In this document: piece by piece, positions 32,861-43,870 of the stretch
Layout of the letters: the number at the start of each line of letters is the position of its first letter
Numbering within the stretch: position 1 is the first letter of the stretch
Assembly (NCBI RefSeq): GCF_963082655.1
Contig: NC_081553.1
Location: forward strand, 227,429,827-227,493,826
DNA from: Stomoxys calcitrans
Taxonomy: Eukaryota > Arthropoda > Insecta > Diptera > Muscidae
Length of the DNA: 64,000 nucleotides
Reading direction: 5' to 3'
The notes under the pieces: generated by a model
Database searches by the model: none
What the model was told of the DNA's origin: nothing
What the model saw: the letters and a program-made list of their open reading frames with translations, nothing else
Program-made: the position numbers and the translations under genes

Positions 32861-33059
32861 AAATGTCGAAAGAGTGGCAAAAAATATGGGTCGTTTGCTG
32901 TCTCTATCGGTTTAGTTTTGTAGCGTCCCCGCTTAATACCCCTTTATTAAAACCCTGATGCTCTCATTTTAACCCGATCGACCTGAAATTTTGTGCAATG
33001 TATTTCTATATGCGAATCTCCAAATTTAACATCGGAAGCCCTAAGCAGCTTAAAGGAAA

Positions 33060-33245
33060 CTTTTTCTTCAGAGAAAATTCCACTGAATCTTTGTCTTGAT
33101 AGAAATTTTCACCACAATTTTGTCTTAATAGAAACAAATGTTGCGTTGATAGAAAATTTCACCGAAATTTTGCCTTTAAAAAAATTTCACTTTTTGTCTT
33201 AATAAAAAATTTCAATACAAATTTGCCTTAGAGAAAATTTCAATG
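33060..33245. repeat. Short minisatellite related to 27805-28680
   Basis: Four or five degenerate units of GAAAATTTCACCGAAATTTTG with GTCTTAATA or GCCTTTAAA spacers. This is the same type as the first monomer of the 2.1-kb array. Confidence 0.6.
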
Positions 33246-33384
33246 TTTTACGGGACACAAAAATGTATACAGTAGATGTCTATTTGAAAGTAGTTTGTCA
33301 AAAGTGAACTAGTTCACTTGTAGTTAATAAAACTAGACATAATTTAAGGCGTTCCTAATTGTGTTCTTTTTTTATATCCATGTA

Positions 33385-33670
33385 GGGCTATATAGATTTA
33401 TATTTGGATATAGCCCCCATATAAACCGATCTCCCGATTTGACTTCATGAACCCCTGGAAGCCGCAATTTTTGTCCGATTTGGCTGAAATTTTGCACATA
33501 GTGTTCTGTTATGACTTTCAACAACTGCACCAATTAAAGTACAAACCGGTATATAACCTGATATAGCTCCCATATAAACCGATCTCACAATTTGACTTAT
33601 TGGGCCCTTACAAGCCGCAATTTTTGTTCGATTTGGCTGAAATTTTGCATGTTGTATTATGTTATGACTT
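33385..33670 (+). mobile_element. Helentron-like fragment (internal monomers)
   Basis: Plus-orientation monomers (GCCCCCATATAAACCGATCT, CCGATTTGGCTGAAATTTTG, ATGACTTTCAACAACTG). At about 33670 the orientation flips and the sequence continues as a minus-strand copy. Confidence 0.75.
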
Positions 33671-34504
33671 TTAGAAAAATACCTCATGCTAAATTTCAGC
33701 CAAATCGGATGAGAATTGCGCGCTCTATTGGCTTAAGAAGTCAAGATTCAAGATCGGCTTATATGACAGCTTTACCAGATTATGAACCGATTTAAGTCAT
33801 ACTTAACTTGTGGGAAGTGATAAGAAAACACTACATGCAAAATTTCACTCAAATGGGACGAGAATTGCGCTCTCTAGAGGCTCAAGGAGGCCACCGTAGC
33901 GCAGAGGTTAGCATGTCCGCCTATGACGCTGAACGCCTGGGTTCGAATCCCGACGAGAACATCATGTTGGTTATCCCCTCCTAATACTGGCGACATTTAG
34001 GAGATACTGTACCATTTGGTATGGCAGCCATGTAAACACTTCTCCACAAAGAGGTGTTGCACTGCGGCACGCCGTTCCGACTCGGCTATAAAATGGAGGT
34101 CCCTTATCATTGAGCTTAAAATTTGAATCGGACAGCACTTATTAATATATGAGAAGTTTACCATGTTCCTTAACGGAATGTTCATGGGCAAGTTTGCATT
34201 TGCAGAGGCTCAAGAAGTCAAGACCCAAGACCCAAGATCGGTTTATATGGCATATCAAAACATTTACAGATTTGGCACATTTACAATCCCAACTGACCTA
34301 CACTAATAAAAAGAATTTGTTCAAAATTTCAGGCGGCTAGCTTAACTCCTCCAAAAGACAGACGGATGGACATGGCTAGATCAACTTAAAATGACATGAC
34401 GATCAAGAATATATACACTTTATGGGTTCTCAGACGCATATTTCGAGGTGTTACAAACAGAATGACGAAATTAATATACCCCCATCCTAAGGTGGAGGGT
34501 TTAA
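33671..34504 (-). mobile_element. Helentron-like element with nested SINE
   Basis: Minus-orientation monomers (CAAATCGGATGAGAATTGCG, GAAGTCAAGA) lead to the 5' end block at 34340-34504: GACATGGCTAGATCAACTTA, ACGATCAAGAATATATACAC and CCCATCCTAAGGTGGAGGGT. The array is interrupted at 33887-34203 by a SINE with an 11-bp target duplication. The 3' end is missing. Confidence 0.85.
33887..34203 (+). mobile_element. tRNA-derived SINE, intact copy with target duplication
   Basis: A 317-bp element flanked by an 11-bp direct repeat AGAGGCTCAAG (33876-33886 and 34204-34214) inside a Helentron-like monomer. The head is tRNA-like: A box TAGCGCAGAGGTTAGCATG and B box GGGTTCGAATCCCG, 40 or so bp apart, as in internal RNA polymerase III promoters. 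The body has CACAAAGAGGTGTTGCACTG and GGCTATAAAATGGAGGTCCC. The 3' end is GGGCAAGTTTGCATTTGC with no poly(A). That argues the partner LINE recognises a specific 3' sequence rather than an A-tail. Other copies are at 19895, 52119 and 53355. Confidence 0.9.
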
Positions 34505-35794
34505 AAAACCTTAGGCAATAGGTTATGCATAAAGTCTCCTTGCGGCTGATTTAACATTGGTCCGTCCAACTGTGTGCTGGTATTCAAATAGTGTTGTCAA
34601 TTCATTGGAAAATCATTGTCAGTTTTCTTTATCCTTAAATTTAAACTAAAGTTGTCATTATATGTAAATCTCCTTTTATATGTGTGCATATGTATGCATG
34701 CTTGTGTCGTACTACTCACATAACCATAAAATTGTCTACACGGTTTGTAAATGACAATGATAAAGTAGTTCAGATTATTTCGTAAAGTATGAGTTTTGTT
34801 GTTGCTCTAACGAAAATCGTAAATCGCATGTCTGTCCATTTATCCATCCGCTTGTATCGCCGTCTGTCCCTAATGTTTACCATTCGTTCATTTGTATGTT
34901 TGTTCCTTGTATACCTACTTGAAACTTCAAGTTAAACTTAATTAACAACGTTACTAATGAGTGTTGTTTGTAAGCAATCTCAAATGAAAATATTTAACAT
35001 GAAACATGAAAAGTCTTCCAATACAGCAATGCGTTCATGCTTTTGAGATTTCGCATCTAATACTCGAAAGCCGGGTAAAAAATGGTGTTACATGATGTGT
35101 AGCTACAGTAAATGAGAAAACTTTTCAAAAATTAGGGCCAGAAATCGAAATATAGCCAATAAAGCCAGGGATAATTATTGTGCTCTCACTTTTGCCCTTT
35201 AGTGTATGTACAAGTAGGTATGTAGGTAGGTAGGAGAGATATGGAAAATAAGCAGCTAAAACAATTTTTGCCAGTATATCTGTTGTAAAATTTTACGTAT
35301 TCACTACGACACTAAACGATATGGCACACAACAAACAGCATACTAAAGAAAGAAACACATTCAACAAATTTATCTTGAAGACAATCAGTTTGCATGCGTT
35401 AGAGCAATCGGCAGTTGGCTGGACGGTCTCTTTAAAGAAAATTCATTGTATGTAGTATGTTGGCTTTTGGAAAACGTGGATGAAATAAACAACAACAGCA
35501 AGCACCAACAACAACAGAAATGCTTATCTCGAAATGTTTGTCAAACAAAAAAAAATGTACAAAGAACTTTGATATATGACACCATCCATTTGGCATACCG
35601 TTTTATATTTTCTTATATTTTATATATCCTTTTGGAGAAAAAGAAACAAACAACCTTAACTCAAAAAGCATAGAAATAACAGAGGAATTTCATTTCTCTC
35701 GAAATATGACAGTAATTGTCAAGGTTATAGGTGTCGTTAATTATGTATTTTATTTTTCTTTAAAGCAAGCAGGCCTGCTGAAAAAATTGCGAAA
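34505..35794. other. No recognisable gene
   Basis: Unannotated AT-rich DNA. No gene, repeat unit or terminal motif is recognised. Confidence 0.35.
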
Positions 35795-35878
35795 AAAGAA
35801 GTAAAAGCGTGCTAAGTTCGGCCGGGCCGTATCATGGGTATCCATTACTATGGATTCCGCTAAATATGTACCCTTACT
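35795..35878 (-). mobile_element. Helentron-like 3'-end fragment (subfamily C/D)
   Basis: AAGTAAAAGCGTGCTAAG, then the stem TTCGGCCGGGCCGTA and ATGGGTATCCATTACTATGG. It is the 3' terminus of a minus-oriented copy, directly abutting the 5' end of a plus-oriented copy at 35879. Confidence 0.75.
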
Positions 35879-37105
35879 ATACCCTACACCACTACTGTGG
35901 TACAGGGTATTATAACTTAATGCATTTGTTTGTAACACCAAAAAGAAAGAGAGATGGACCCATTGATAAGTATATCGATCGACTCAGAATCACTTTCTGA
36001 TTCGATTTAGCTATGTCCGTCTGTCTGTCTGTCCCTCTGTCCATGTTAATTTGTGTACAAACTTCTGGTCGAAATTTTCATTCGATCGTCTTCAAATGGG
36101 TATGGGCATGTTTTTCGGCCTAGAGACGAAGCCTATTGAAATTGGAAAAAATCGGTTTAGATTTAGATATAGCTCCCATAGATATGTTCGTTCGATTTGC
36201 AGTAATACTGCAATAAAATGGTCATTTGTTAACCGATTTTCTCGAAATTTAGCAAAAGGGATTTTCTTATGACTCTCAATATTACTAAAGAATTTCAAAG
36301 AATTCGGTTCAGATTTGGTGGTAGATCCATTATATATGTTCGTCCGATTTTGAGAAATACTGCAATAAAGTGCTTATTTGTTAACCGATTCTGTCGAAAT
36401 TTGGCACGAAGGATTTTTTATGACTCTTAATGTTACTGGTGAATTTCATAGAAATTGTATCCGCTTTAGATATAGCTGTCATACAGGGTGGCTGATGAAA
36501 GCCGCTACCAAAAAAAAATGTAATAACTTTTTTTCTATTTAATAATAATAATTTAATAATTAATTTAATTAATTAATTAATTAATTTAATTAATAATAAT
36601 TTAATAATTAATTTAATAATTTAATTTAACATGAATAAAAGAAAAATGTATTCCATACACCGAAAAAAAAATGTAGCAATATTCATCATTGTAGCAATAT
36701 TCATCAGCCACCCTGTATATGTATATCGCCCGATTTTTACTTTTAAAGCCACTGCAAGCGCATTTATTGACCACTCTTACCAAAATTGAGCGCAACGCTT
36801 TCCTTGATGACTACCACAATATCTAAGAGGTTAGGTCGAAAAATCGATTTTGATTTAGATGTAGCTTCCATACATATGTTCGTTCGATTTTGGGTAATTT
36901 GATGTCATTTGTCTCCCGTAGTTATTAAATTCTGCACATATTTGCTTAGCACGAAATTTGATACGGTAATTTTAATAGCCCATCTGAATACATCCGTCGA
37001 GGTCCATCAAAATTGGTTCAGAATTAGACATAACTCCCCCTTGGGTATTTATAGGGTATTTTAAAGTCGGCACTGCCCGAATTTTGCCTTTCCTTACTGG
37101 TTTTG
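35879..37105 (+). mobile_element. Helentron-like element (subfamily C), near full length
   Basis: The 5' end ATACCCTACACCACTACTGT with its fold-back GGTACAGGGTAT forms a 14-bp imperfect hairpin (35879-35910). The CTGTCTGTCTGTCC block and about four diverged monomers follow (TTCGTTCGATTTGCAGTAAT, AAAATGGTCATTTGTTAACC). The 3' end is AGGGTATTTTAAAG, the stem TCGGCACTGCCCGA and TTTCCTTACTGG. A MITE is inserted at 36484-36715. The 3' motif pairs with the 5' motif over only about 7 bp. Confidence 0.78.
36484..36715. mobile_element. MITE with CAGGGTGGCTGATGAA termini, TA target
   Basis: 232 bp with inverted ends CAGGGTGGCTGATGAA and TTCATCAGCCACCCTG (the GATGAATATT core is shared), each flanked by TA. 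It is inserted in the Helentron-like copy between TGTCATA and TATATG. The interior is a TTAATTAATTTAATT-rich palindromic tract. GTAGCAATATTCATCA is doubled near the right end (36673-36688, 36691-36706). TA target and termini suggest a Tc1/mariner-related parent. Confidence 0.82.
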
Positions 37106-37740
37106 TTTGTATTTGAATTATTTTGATCTCAAGAATTCATATCGGGACTTTGGTACTATATCACCATATTGACCCATTCAGTTAAAACTTGGCACTGATG
37201 TTGGAAATCATAACTAGGTCTTTGTTCCAATTTTCAACCAAATCGTATGAAAATTGAGGCTTCTAAGGGCTTAAGAAGTCAAATCCGGTGATTGGTTTGT
37301 ATGTGGCTTTAACTGTTTATAGACCGATTCGAATCATACTTGACATGAGTGTGCGAAAGTCTTAACTCAAGTCTTTGTTCAAAATGTCGGTCAAATCGTA
37401 TGAAAATTGAAGCTCCTGAGGGCTTAAGAAATCAAATTTGGCAAATTTTCGATTTTGAAAAAATGTGCGGTTTGAGTGTCAAATAAAGTTTCATAAAGAT
37501 TTGTGAACACAGTCGTAAATATTTATACGCTATAAGAAACAAGTTAAATATGGTGCAGAACAGCCGATTTGGGCTGACGTGGGTATGTGAAGTCTACGCA
37601 TGTCCTTCAAAATCCAAACCAAATACTGTTCCACTTAGGTCCATATTTAGATATAATCTCCATATAAAGCGAGTCTTCCATGCGAAATTTCAAGCACGTG
37701 GAAGCCTTCATCTTCGTAAGATCAGATATCGTTAACCGAC
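37106..37740 (-). mobile_element. Helentron-like, strongly diverged monomers
   Basis: Minus-orientation monomer echoes: CAAATCGTATGAAAATTGAG, GGGCTTAAGAAGTCAAAT, TAGACCGATTCGAATCATAC. No termini. It is older than the neighbouring copy. Confidence 0.55.
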
Positions 37741-38367
37741 AAAATAATCGACTGTTTGTTGAGAGAGTGAGTGAGTGTATATTTGTATAATTTTCTCATG
37801 TAGAATCAATGGTTCGGCTTGACCTAATAAACGCGTTCATTCTTGTTTCATATACCATGTGTATAATGCACTGTATAAAGGAGCCACACATACCAACATT
37901 TGGTAGGTGTACACAACTTAAGAAAAAATAAAGGTTTCTCTCTCTCTCCCTCTCTGAAAAATTCCCAGTATTTTATTTCTTTTGCTAGCGATCGAATTGC
38001 GTCGTTTTGTTCCTTAATTATATAGCAGATGTTTTTTTTTTTTTTTTTCTTTTGGTCTTTCTTCGCAGAAAATAATGGCGCGAGTTCTTAGCATTGAGCA
38101 ATAAAAAGGCATAGCTAATGATAAGACACAAAAACATCCCCAGGTAGTAAGATATTCGAATTCTGTTCAAATACTAGGCCAGCACAAGAAGATTAGGCAT
38201 GGACAAACAAAAGGATTTGTAAATGCGTCTTCCTGAGAAACATTTGCTAGGGGATTGAGCCAGAATTTTTGCCTGCTTATGTTTCAAGGTTAACTAAAAT
38301 TTTACAAATGACAGCAAATTTGGTATGGTCTTTAATTATACATTTACATTTTGACTATAGCGCAGTA
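37741..38367. other. No recognisable gene
   Basis: A (CT)n run near 37938-37956 and a poly-T run near 38030-38050. No gene is recognised. Confidence 0.35.
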
Positions 38368-38657
38368 TGCACCTCTAGCGAAATTTTCGTTACCGGTACC
38401 GTTACCGAAAACTTCGCTTGGGTGACATTATTGGTATTGGTGAATTTTTCCTTGCTCCATGCAACATGACAAAGTTATTTGCAAATAAAAACGATTAATT
38501 ACAGCACATACATATGTACTTTATTAGCCAAAAATGGTAAAAATGCGACTAAAATTATAAATCAATGTTTGTCGCCATCTCGTATTCTACACAACTATTT
38601 TTCAGTGGTGGCGACATAAATGTCTTGGCGGCAACCCGAAATTTCGCTAGAGGTGCC
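38368..38657. mobile_element. 290-bp MITE with GCACCTCTAGCGAAAT termini
   Basis: The left end TGCACCTCTAGCGAAATTTT and right end ATTTCGCTAGAGGTGCC are inverted copies, each flanked by TA. Subterminal sequence also pairs loosely (GGTGACATTATTGG against GGCGACATAAATGTC). A palindromic stretch, CGTTACCGGTACCGTTACCG, lies next to the left end. No coding capacity; the parent transposase is not in the window. Confidence 0.78.
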
Positions 38658-38769
38658 TATTCAGCTTATAGAGCAAATAATATATCCTCATATGACGCAA
38701 AATTCTTGGATAGAATTCTGGCGCGAACCGCTAAAACATAGTTTTAAAGCGAGGTATTGCTAGTTTTCG

Positions 38770-38832
38770 GATTTTTCGGCTATAAAAAGAAGATCACGTA
38801 TCATTAAACTAAAACCTAAGTTGGACATCTTT
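38770..38832 (+). mobile_element. Possible SINE body scrap
   Basis: CGGCTATAAAAAGAAGATCA followed by GTATCATTAAACTAAAACCT resembles the SINE body (GGCTATAAAATGGAGGTCCC, then TATCATTGAGCTTAAAAT). Short and diverged. Confidence 0.4.
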
Positions 38833-39549
38833 TCAGAGTTCCTTAACTTTGTACAGTCAGCCTTCGCTAAAACGACGACGCGAGATTTTATTTCACGCGA
38901 ATTAAAAGAAGGTTGAGAATGATAATTTTTAATAAGTTTTTTAAAATTACAAAATACACACAAAAGACATCGAAAGGAGGAATAGGATGAGATATGGAGA
39001 ATAGAAGACTTTTATACAGCTAGAAAATCATTAAAATCCCCCACTTGATTGTCCATGCAGACAGGGAAGACCAAGACTTCGATGGGTAGAGAATGAAAAG
39101 TAATACTTCTTGTATTTTGGAGACGCGTGCAGTACCGATAAGCTGACAGCTATTTTCTAATTTTGGTTTCGCGAGGATCCACTAAATGACTTCTCAGCTG
39201 GAACATCTTTACTCATTCTCATACGCTTAATATTCCCCATCAGTAACGATTGTTCAAACAAAAAAAAAATTAAAAATCTTTATGTCAAACACTCCAAGGT
39301 CTACATCGTACAGTGGGTTAGAAACTCAAAAAATTTTTTTAAAATATGCCGTTTGAAGACAGGTGGAGATATCGCTTTAAATTTGGAAATGTTGGAGCTG
39401 AGCCGTTTTCGAGATCGTGTGCAAATTTTTGAAGGCCTAGGTTGTCCGGGCCCCTTTTGGCAGGTCATCTCGGTATTTCGAAAATTTGTTGGGGCTACCA
39501 AATCTTCTTTTGTGGACCGATTTCCAAATTTTGTAATGCTGGATAGTGT
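38833..39549. other. No recognisable gene
   Basis: Frames open on both strands at 39301-39553 (for example one reading GGDIALNLEMLELSRFRDRV) but show no domain and overlap each other. It may be an unrecognised repeat. Confidence 0.3.
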
Positions 39550-39695
39550 TTAGGTTAGGTTAGTGGACCACTACACCTAAGCCAGTCATCGGATCTAAAT
39601 ACAAGAAACGTTACCTTGAAAAAGAAAAAATCTTAGTTTGGAATTCCGTGCTACTTACAAAATCCTTAATTGTTTTTCATGCTTAGTGCTTAAGA
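39550..39695 (-). mobile_element. LINE 3'-tail fragment (CCTAACC-ended family)
   Basis: On the plus strand it begins TTAGGTTAGGTTAG and includes AAGCCAGTCATCGG and GTGCTACTTACAAAATCCTT, shared with 56970-57140. In minus orientation it is the 3' end of the RNase H-bearing LINE. Confidence 0.6.
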
Positions 39696-39740
39696 ATCCA
39701 TAAAAAAAAATTTCACTTGAGGTCACATTCGACTTTAATT

Positions 39741-40440
39741 GTACCCTACACCACTACTGTGGTACAGTGCATTTGTTTGTAACACCCAGAAGGAAGAGAA
39801 ATAGACCCATTGATAAGCGTACGCGTCGACTCCGAATCACTTTCTGATTCGATTTAACCATGTCCGCCTGACTGTCTGTCTGTCCGTCTGTCCATGTTAA
39901 TTTTTGTACAAAGTACAGTTTTCATTCGATTTTAGGAAAAAATCGCAGTTTTCATCCGATCGTCTTGAAATTTGGTACAGACATGCTTTTCTGCCTAGAG
40001 ACGAAGAAAATTGAAAAAATTCTGTTTAGGTTTGGATATACATAGCACCCATATATATGTTCGTCCGCTTTGCAGTTATAATGCAACAAAATGGTCATTT
40101 GTAAACCGATTCTCTCGAAATTTTGGAGGAAGGATTTTCTTACGACTCTCGATATTGCTCGTGAATTTCATAGTCGGTTCAGATTTAGATATAGCTCTCA
40201 TATATATTAACTTTCAGAGTCACAGCAATTTTAACTTTCAATTTTAACTTTCAGAGTCACAGCGATTTTAACTTTCAGAGTCACAGCAAGCGCATTTATT
40301 GACCAAAATTTTGCACAATGATACTGGTAACTTCCATAGAAATCGGCACAGATTCAGATATAGTTGCCATATGTGTATATCGACCGATTTTCATTCCAAG
40401 AGCCACTGCAAGCGCATTTATTGACCAATCTTGCCAAAAT
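39741..40440 (+). mobile_element. Helentron-like element (subfamily C), 3'-truncated
   Basis: The 5' end TACCCTACACCACTACTGTG and the CTGTCTGTCTGTCCGTCTG block are followed by diverged monomers with TTTGCAGTTATAATGC and CGAAATTTTGGAGGAAGG. AACTTTCAGAGTCACAGC is repeated three times at 40210-40290. The copy runs into a mariner transposase relic at about 40440. Confidence 0.75.
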
Positions 40441-41130
40441 TCATCTTCAGTTTGGTCTATAATTCAACCATGAATCGTCTAACAAACGAACAACCCTTGC
40501 TCTGTCGCTCGCTTCTTTCATTGAGCCACGAAGCTCATTTTTGGCGCAATGGGTAGGTAAGTAAACAGTCGATTGACGATTTTGGAGTGAACATCTGCCA
40601 GAAGTACAGCAAGAGCTACCAATGCATCCAGAAAATGTCACAGTTTGATGCGGTTTATAGGCTGGTGGCATTATTGGACCGCACTTCTTCAAAGATCAAT
40701 CTAATCGTAAGGTAACTGTGAATGATGAGCGCTATCGAGAGATTGTACCCAATTTTTTTTGTCCAAAATACAAGAGTTTGACTTGCATGACATGTGGTTT
40801 CAACAAGACGGTGCCACATGCCACACAGCACGCGTAACAATGGACCTATTGAGAGGCGAGTTTGGTGAACATTTTATTTCACGTTCGGGACCGGTCAATT
40901 GGCCGGCTAGATCGCTTTAAGACCATTTTTTTTGTGGGGCTTTGTTAAAGCTTATGTCTATACAGATAAGGCCGTCGCTTCAATTGGCGCCTTGGAAGAC
41001 AACATTAAAGCCTTTATTCGTGAGATACCGGCCGAAATGTTGGAAAAAGTATGCCAAAATTGGTTTATGTGCATGAACCTATTGAGGCGCAGTCACGGTC
41101 AACATTTGCATGGAATAATCTTCTAACATT
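40441..41130 (+). pseudogene. Tc1/mariner-type transposase pseudogene
   Basis: The plus strand starts at ATG near 40470 with MNRLTNEQ. It jumps by internal deletion to LSHEAHFWRNG (normally SDEAHFW, so the first catalytic Asp is now His), then a stop. Later pieces are WFQQDGATCHTARVTMDLLR (second Asp intact), SRSGPVNWPARS, a deletion through the third catalytic block, and GFVKAYVYTDKAVASI, then LEDNIKAFIREIPAEMLEK and GQHLHGIIF at the C-terminus. It is the same transposase type as the segment inside 62334-62942. Inactive by deletions, stops and lost catalytic residues. Confidence 0.87.
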
Positions 41131-41259
41131 TAAAAATATGAATCGTAATATCCATTCATATAAAGATTTTATGAATTTTTCTGAAATTTATGTGTTTTTT
41201 TTTTTGAAAAACTTTCCTCTGGATCTTAAAAAATTATCCTTTGTAACAGTTTCGTTCTA

Positions 41260-41350
41260 CTCCTAAATACCTTTTATTTGATACCCATATTGTCCTAATG
41301 CGTAAACGGGTCCGTTTGGGTATGTTTTGGGGTCGGGCGTTCCTCGAGGT
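41260..41350 (+). repeat. Repeat family G, short fragment
   Basis: ATACCTTTTATTTGATACCC, ATATTGTCCTAATG and GTTTTGGGGTCGGGCG match the units at 47105-48290. Confidence 0.6.
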
Positions 41351-41447
41351 TATATGCCCCGCTTGTTCGTGTCTTTGATTTACCATTAGTGTGTTAACAA
41401 AATTTTACTTAAATTAATGCACTCATCGTCGATATCTGGTGTTTTTT

Positions 41448-42303
41448 TATACCGACCACCATAGCATGGGGGTTAACGAATCTAGTCATACCGTTTGTAA
41501 GACCCCATAATATTCATCTAAGTATATACATTCTTGATGGTCTCGACGTTCTGAGTCGATCTAGCCATGTCCGTCCGTCTGTCGAAATCACGATAGCGGT
41601 CAAACGCGTAAAGCTAGCCGCTTTATGTATGTCGTTGGGGATTGCAAATGGACCATATCGGCTTAGATTCAGATATAGCCCCCATATAAACCGATCTCCC
41701 GAATTGACTTCTTGAGCCCCTGCAAGCCGCAGTTTTTGTCCGATTTGGCTTAAATTGAGCGTGTAGTGTTATGTTATGACTTTCAACAACTGTGCCAAGT
41801 ACAGCCCAAATCGGTCTATAACCTGATATAGCTCCCATATAAACCGATCTTCCGATTTGATTTCTTGAGCGCGTACAAGCCGCAATTTTTGTCCGATTTG
41901 GCAAAAATTAAGCGTGTAGTGTTTCGTTATGACTTTCGACAACTGTGCCAAGTACGGTCCAAATCGGTCTTTAATCTTATATAGCTCTCATATAAACCGA
42001 TCTCCCGATTTGGCTTCTTGAGTCCATAAAAGCCGCAATTTTTGTACGATTTGGCTGAAATTTTGCATGCGGTGTTCTGTTACGGCTTCCAATAACTGCT
42101 TCAAATATGGCCCAAATTAGCCTATAACCGGACCATCCTTGTTCGTTGCCTAGAAGTTTTCATGTTTGCTAGTTTGACAGAAGTTTGGTGTATAGAATAG
42201 AATTATGCCCTACAACAAAATTTTATTTTGTATACATTTTTAGCAGAATCCATGGCGCTGGGTTCCCAAGATTTGGGCCGGCCGAATTTATCACGCTTTT
42301 GCT
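41448..42303 (+). mobile_element. Helentron-like element (subfamily D), near full length
   Basis: The 5' TATACCGACCACCAT (41448 onward) is followed by GATCTAGCCATGTCCGTCC and the subfamily mark AAATCACGATAGCGGTC. About three monomers follow (CCCCCATATAAACCGATCTC, CAAGCCGCAATTTTTGTCCG). The 3' end is AGAATCCATGGCGCTGGG, the stem TTGGGCCGGCCGAA and TTATCACGCTTTTGCTT. The inverted partner of the 5' motif is barely preserved. Confidence 0.8.
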
Positions 42304-43870
42304 TTTTTTTATTAAGGTAAGGGAGATGGTCTGTCTTGGATTTTGAAATATTTTATATCAAATATTTTGCCAAACTTTAAAAAAATTATTTCTATAGACT
42401 TCTCTTGTCTCCCAAAGAACGTATATTTTGCTGAAAACAAAATTTGCCCAATTTGTATTGCCTATTTCGAAATTTTCCAACTTTTAGAACCCACATCGTA
42501 TTTATTTTTGCAAAATAATAATGGGATTTCTTATCTTTGGGTTTAAAAAAAACAAAAACTCTGGGCAGCTGCTCTTGGAATTTAGGAAAAATATGCCACC
42601 TTTCAAGCCATTCCTAAGTACAGTAAAATTGTTTCATACTCGAGTTTTGTTTTTGCTAAAAGTTCCTTTGAACACTTCATTCAGCTCTTGCCTGTCTGCC
42701 TTCTTACCAACACATAAATGTATAGCTTGTTTTTCTTTGCTTGGCTGCCTGACAAGGGTAGGATTTCTTCAAAAAATTCCCATACACAAACGTCCCAACA
42801 ACAAAACCCTTTTTAATAGCAACAGCAGCAACAATAAGCTCTAGCAACAACAATAAAGTAATAAAAGAAATACGCTGAAGTAAGCAATAAAAAACCATTT
42901 AATACTCATGATTTCAATATGGCCGCTTAGTGTTTGTAATTTGCAACAAAAACAAAACAGCCAAAACTGCCTAACGAAGCATAAGAAAGCCCAAGTTTGT
43001 ATCTTCATGCTCTGTGTCTACCTTTCTCTCTCTCTCTCTCTCTCAGTTATATGGCCATTGTCTCAGAGATTAGGATAGAGGGCTCAATGCTCAAGAGGGT
43101 TGTTTAGCCAAGTCGGCTGTTGGGCGATGAGTAAAAGAGCTCCTACCTAAATAAAAAACCACTCACTACGCGCTTCTTGTGCTTGGCACATAAGCATGAC
43201 TGCTGCAATCGGCAAGGCATCAGTTCAGTCATCGTTGAGAGTTCAAAGAGTAAAGTTGGAATAATCGGAGGGAAAAGAACGCTGCCAATTTTTTTTTTAA
43301 GTTAAACTGTACATAAAGTCAATAGCGCTGAGATAATTAAAAACAGCAAAAACCGGTTTCGTATAACTACTAAGCGCAAAGTTGGCGAGCAACGGAAAAT
43401 GCACGGCAAAAGCGATTATGTAATACCAACGCAACCGGCCTTCGAACAGCCACATCATCCATAGCCAACGCCCAAAAAATTCCTGTGGGGATCAAGGGAG
43501 CTTTTACTGTGTGTAAAACTCCAAGTCGACTCATTATACAACGATTGTGTATGGCGCCAAAAGTGTTGGCGGCCCTCCGCGTGGTGGTCCCCGGGCAACG
43601 TTCAATTCAAAGGGAATTGACGGCTAAAATGAGCGACGAAAAGGTGGGAAAATTCAAGTGGAATTTCCCAAAAACAATGTGGCCAACAAAGTGTGTTGGT
43701 AACGCCGTTCGAAGAAGTGCAGCCAGTAAAAGGCTGAACCGGAGAGGATAATTTTCATAACCCCTACAAATTTCCCGATTATTCAAGCCAATGTCAACGG
43801 TAAAGCCAAGTATTTTTTTTAAAGTAAACTCCATTCATGATGATGATGATGAAGGGGATGAAGAGCAGTT
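42304..43870. other. No firmly recognised gene; possible promoter region
   Basis: A (CT)n run lies at 43027-43046. GGCATCAGTTCAGTCATCG at about 43217 contains two overlapping TCAGTT/TCAGTC initiator-like motifs. A 66-codon frame at 43551-43751 (MAPKVLAALRVVVPG at its start) has no recognised domain. The block from about 43000 to 45480 could be the LTR and leader of a degraded LTR element or a host 5'UTR; I cannot decide. Confidence 0.3.

Noticed and set aside
33887..33960. A genuine tRNA gene
   Set aside because: A and B boxes are present, but the acceptor stem does not close and the sequence continues into a 317-bp repeated element with a target duplication. It is a SINE head.
39301..39553. 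Overlapping 66-codon frames on both strands near 39301-39553
   Set aside because: No domain, and frames are open both ways. It may be part of an unrecognised repeat.
43485..43751. 88-codon frame (KMSDEKVGKFKWNFPKTM inside)
   Set aside because: No recognisable domain, a non-ATG start for the long form, an overlapping antisense frame, and a position in a block with short repeats. It could be real but is not supported.
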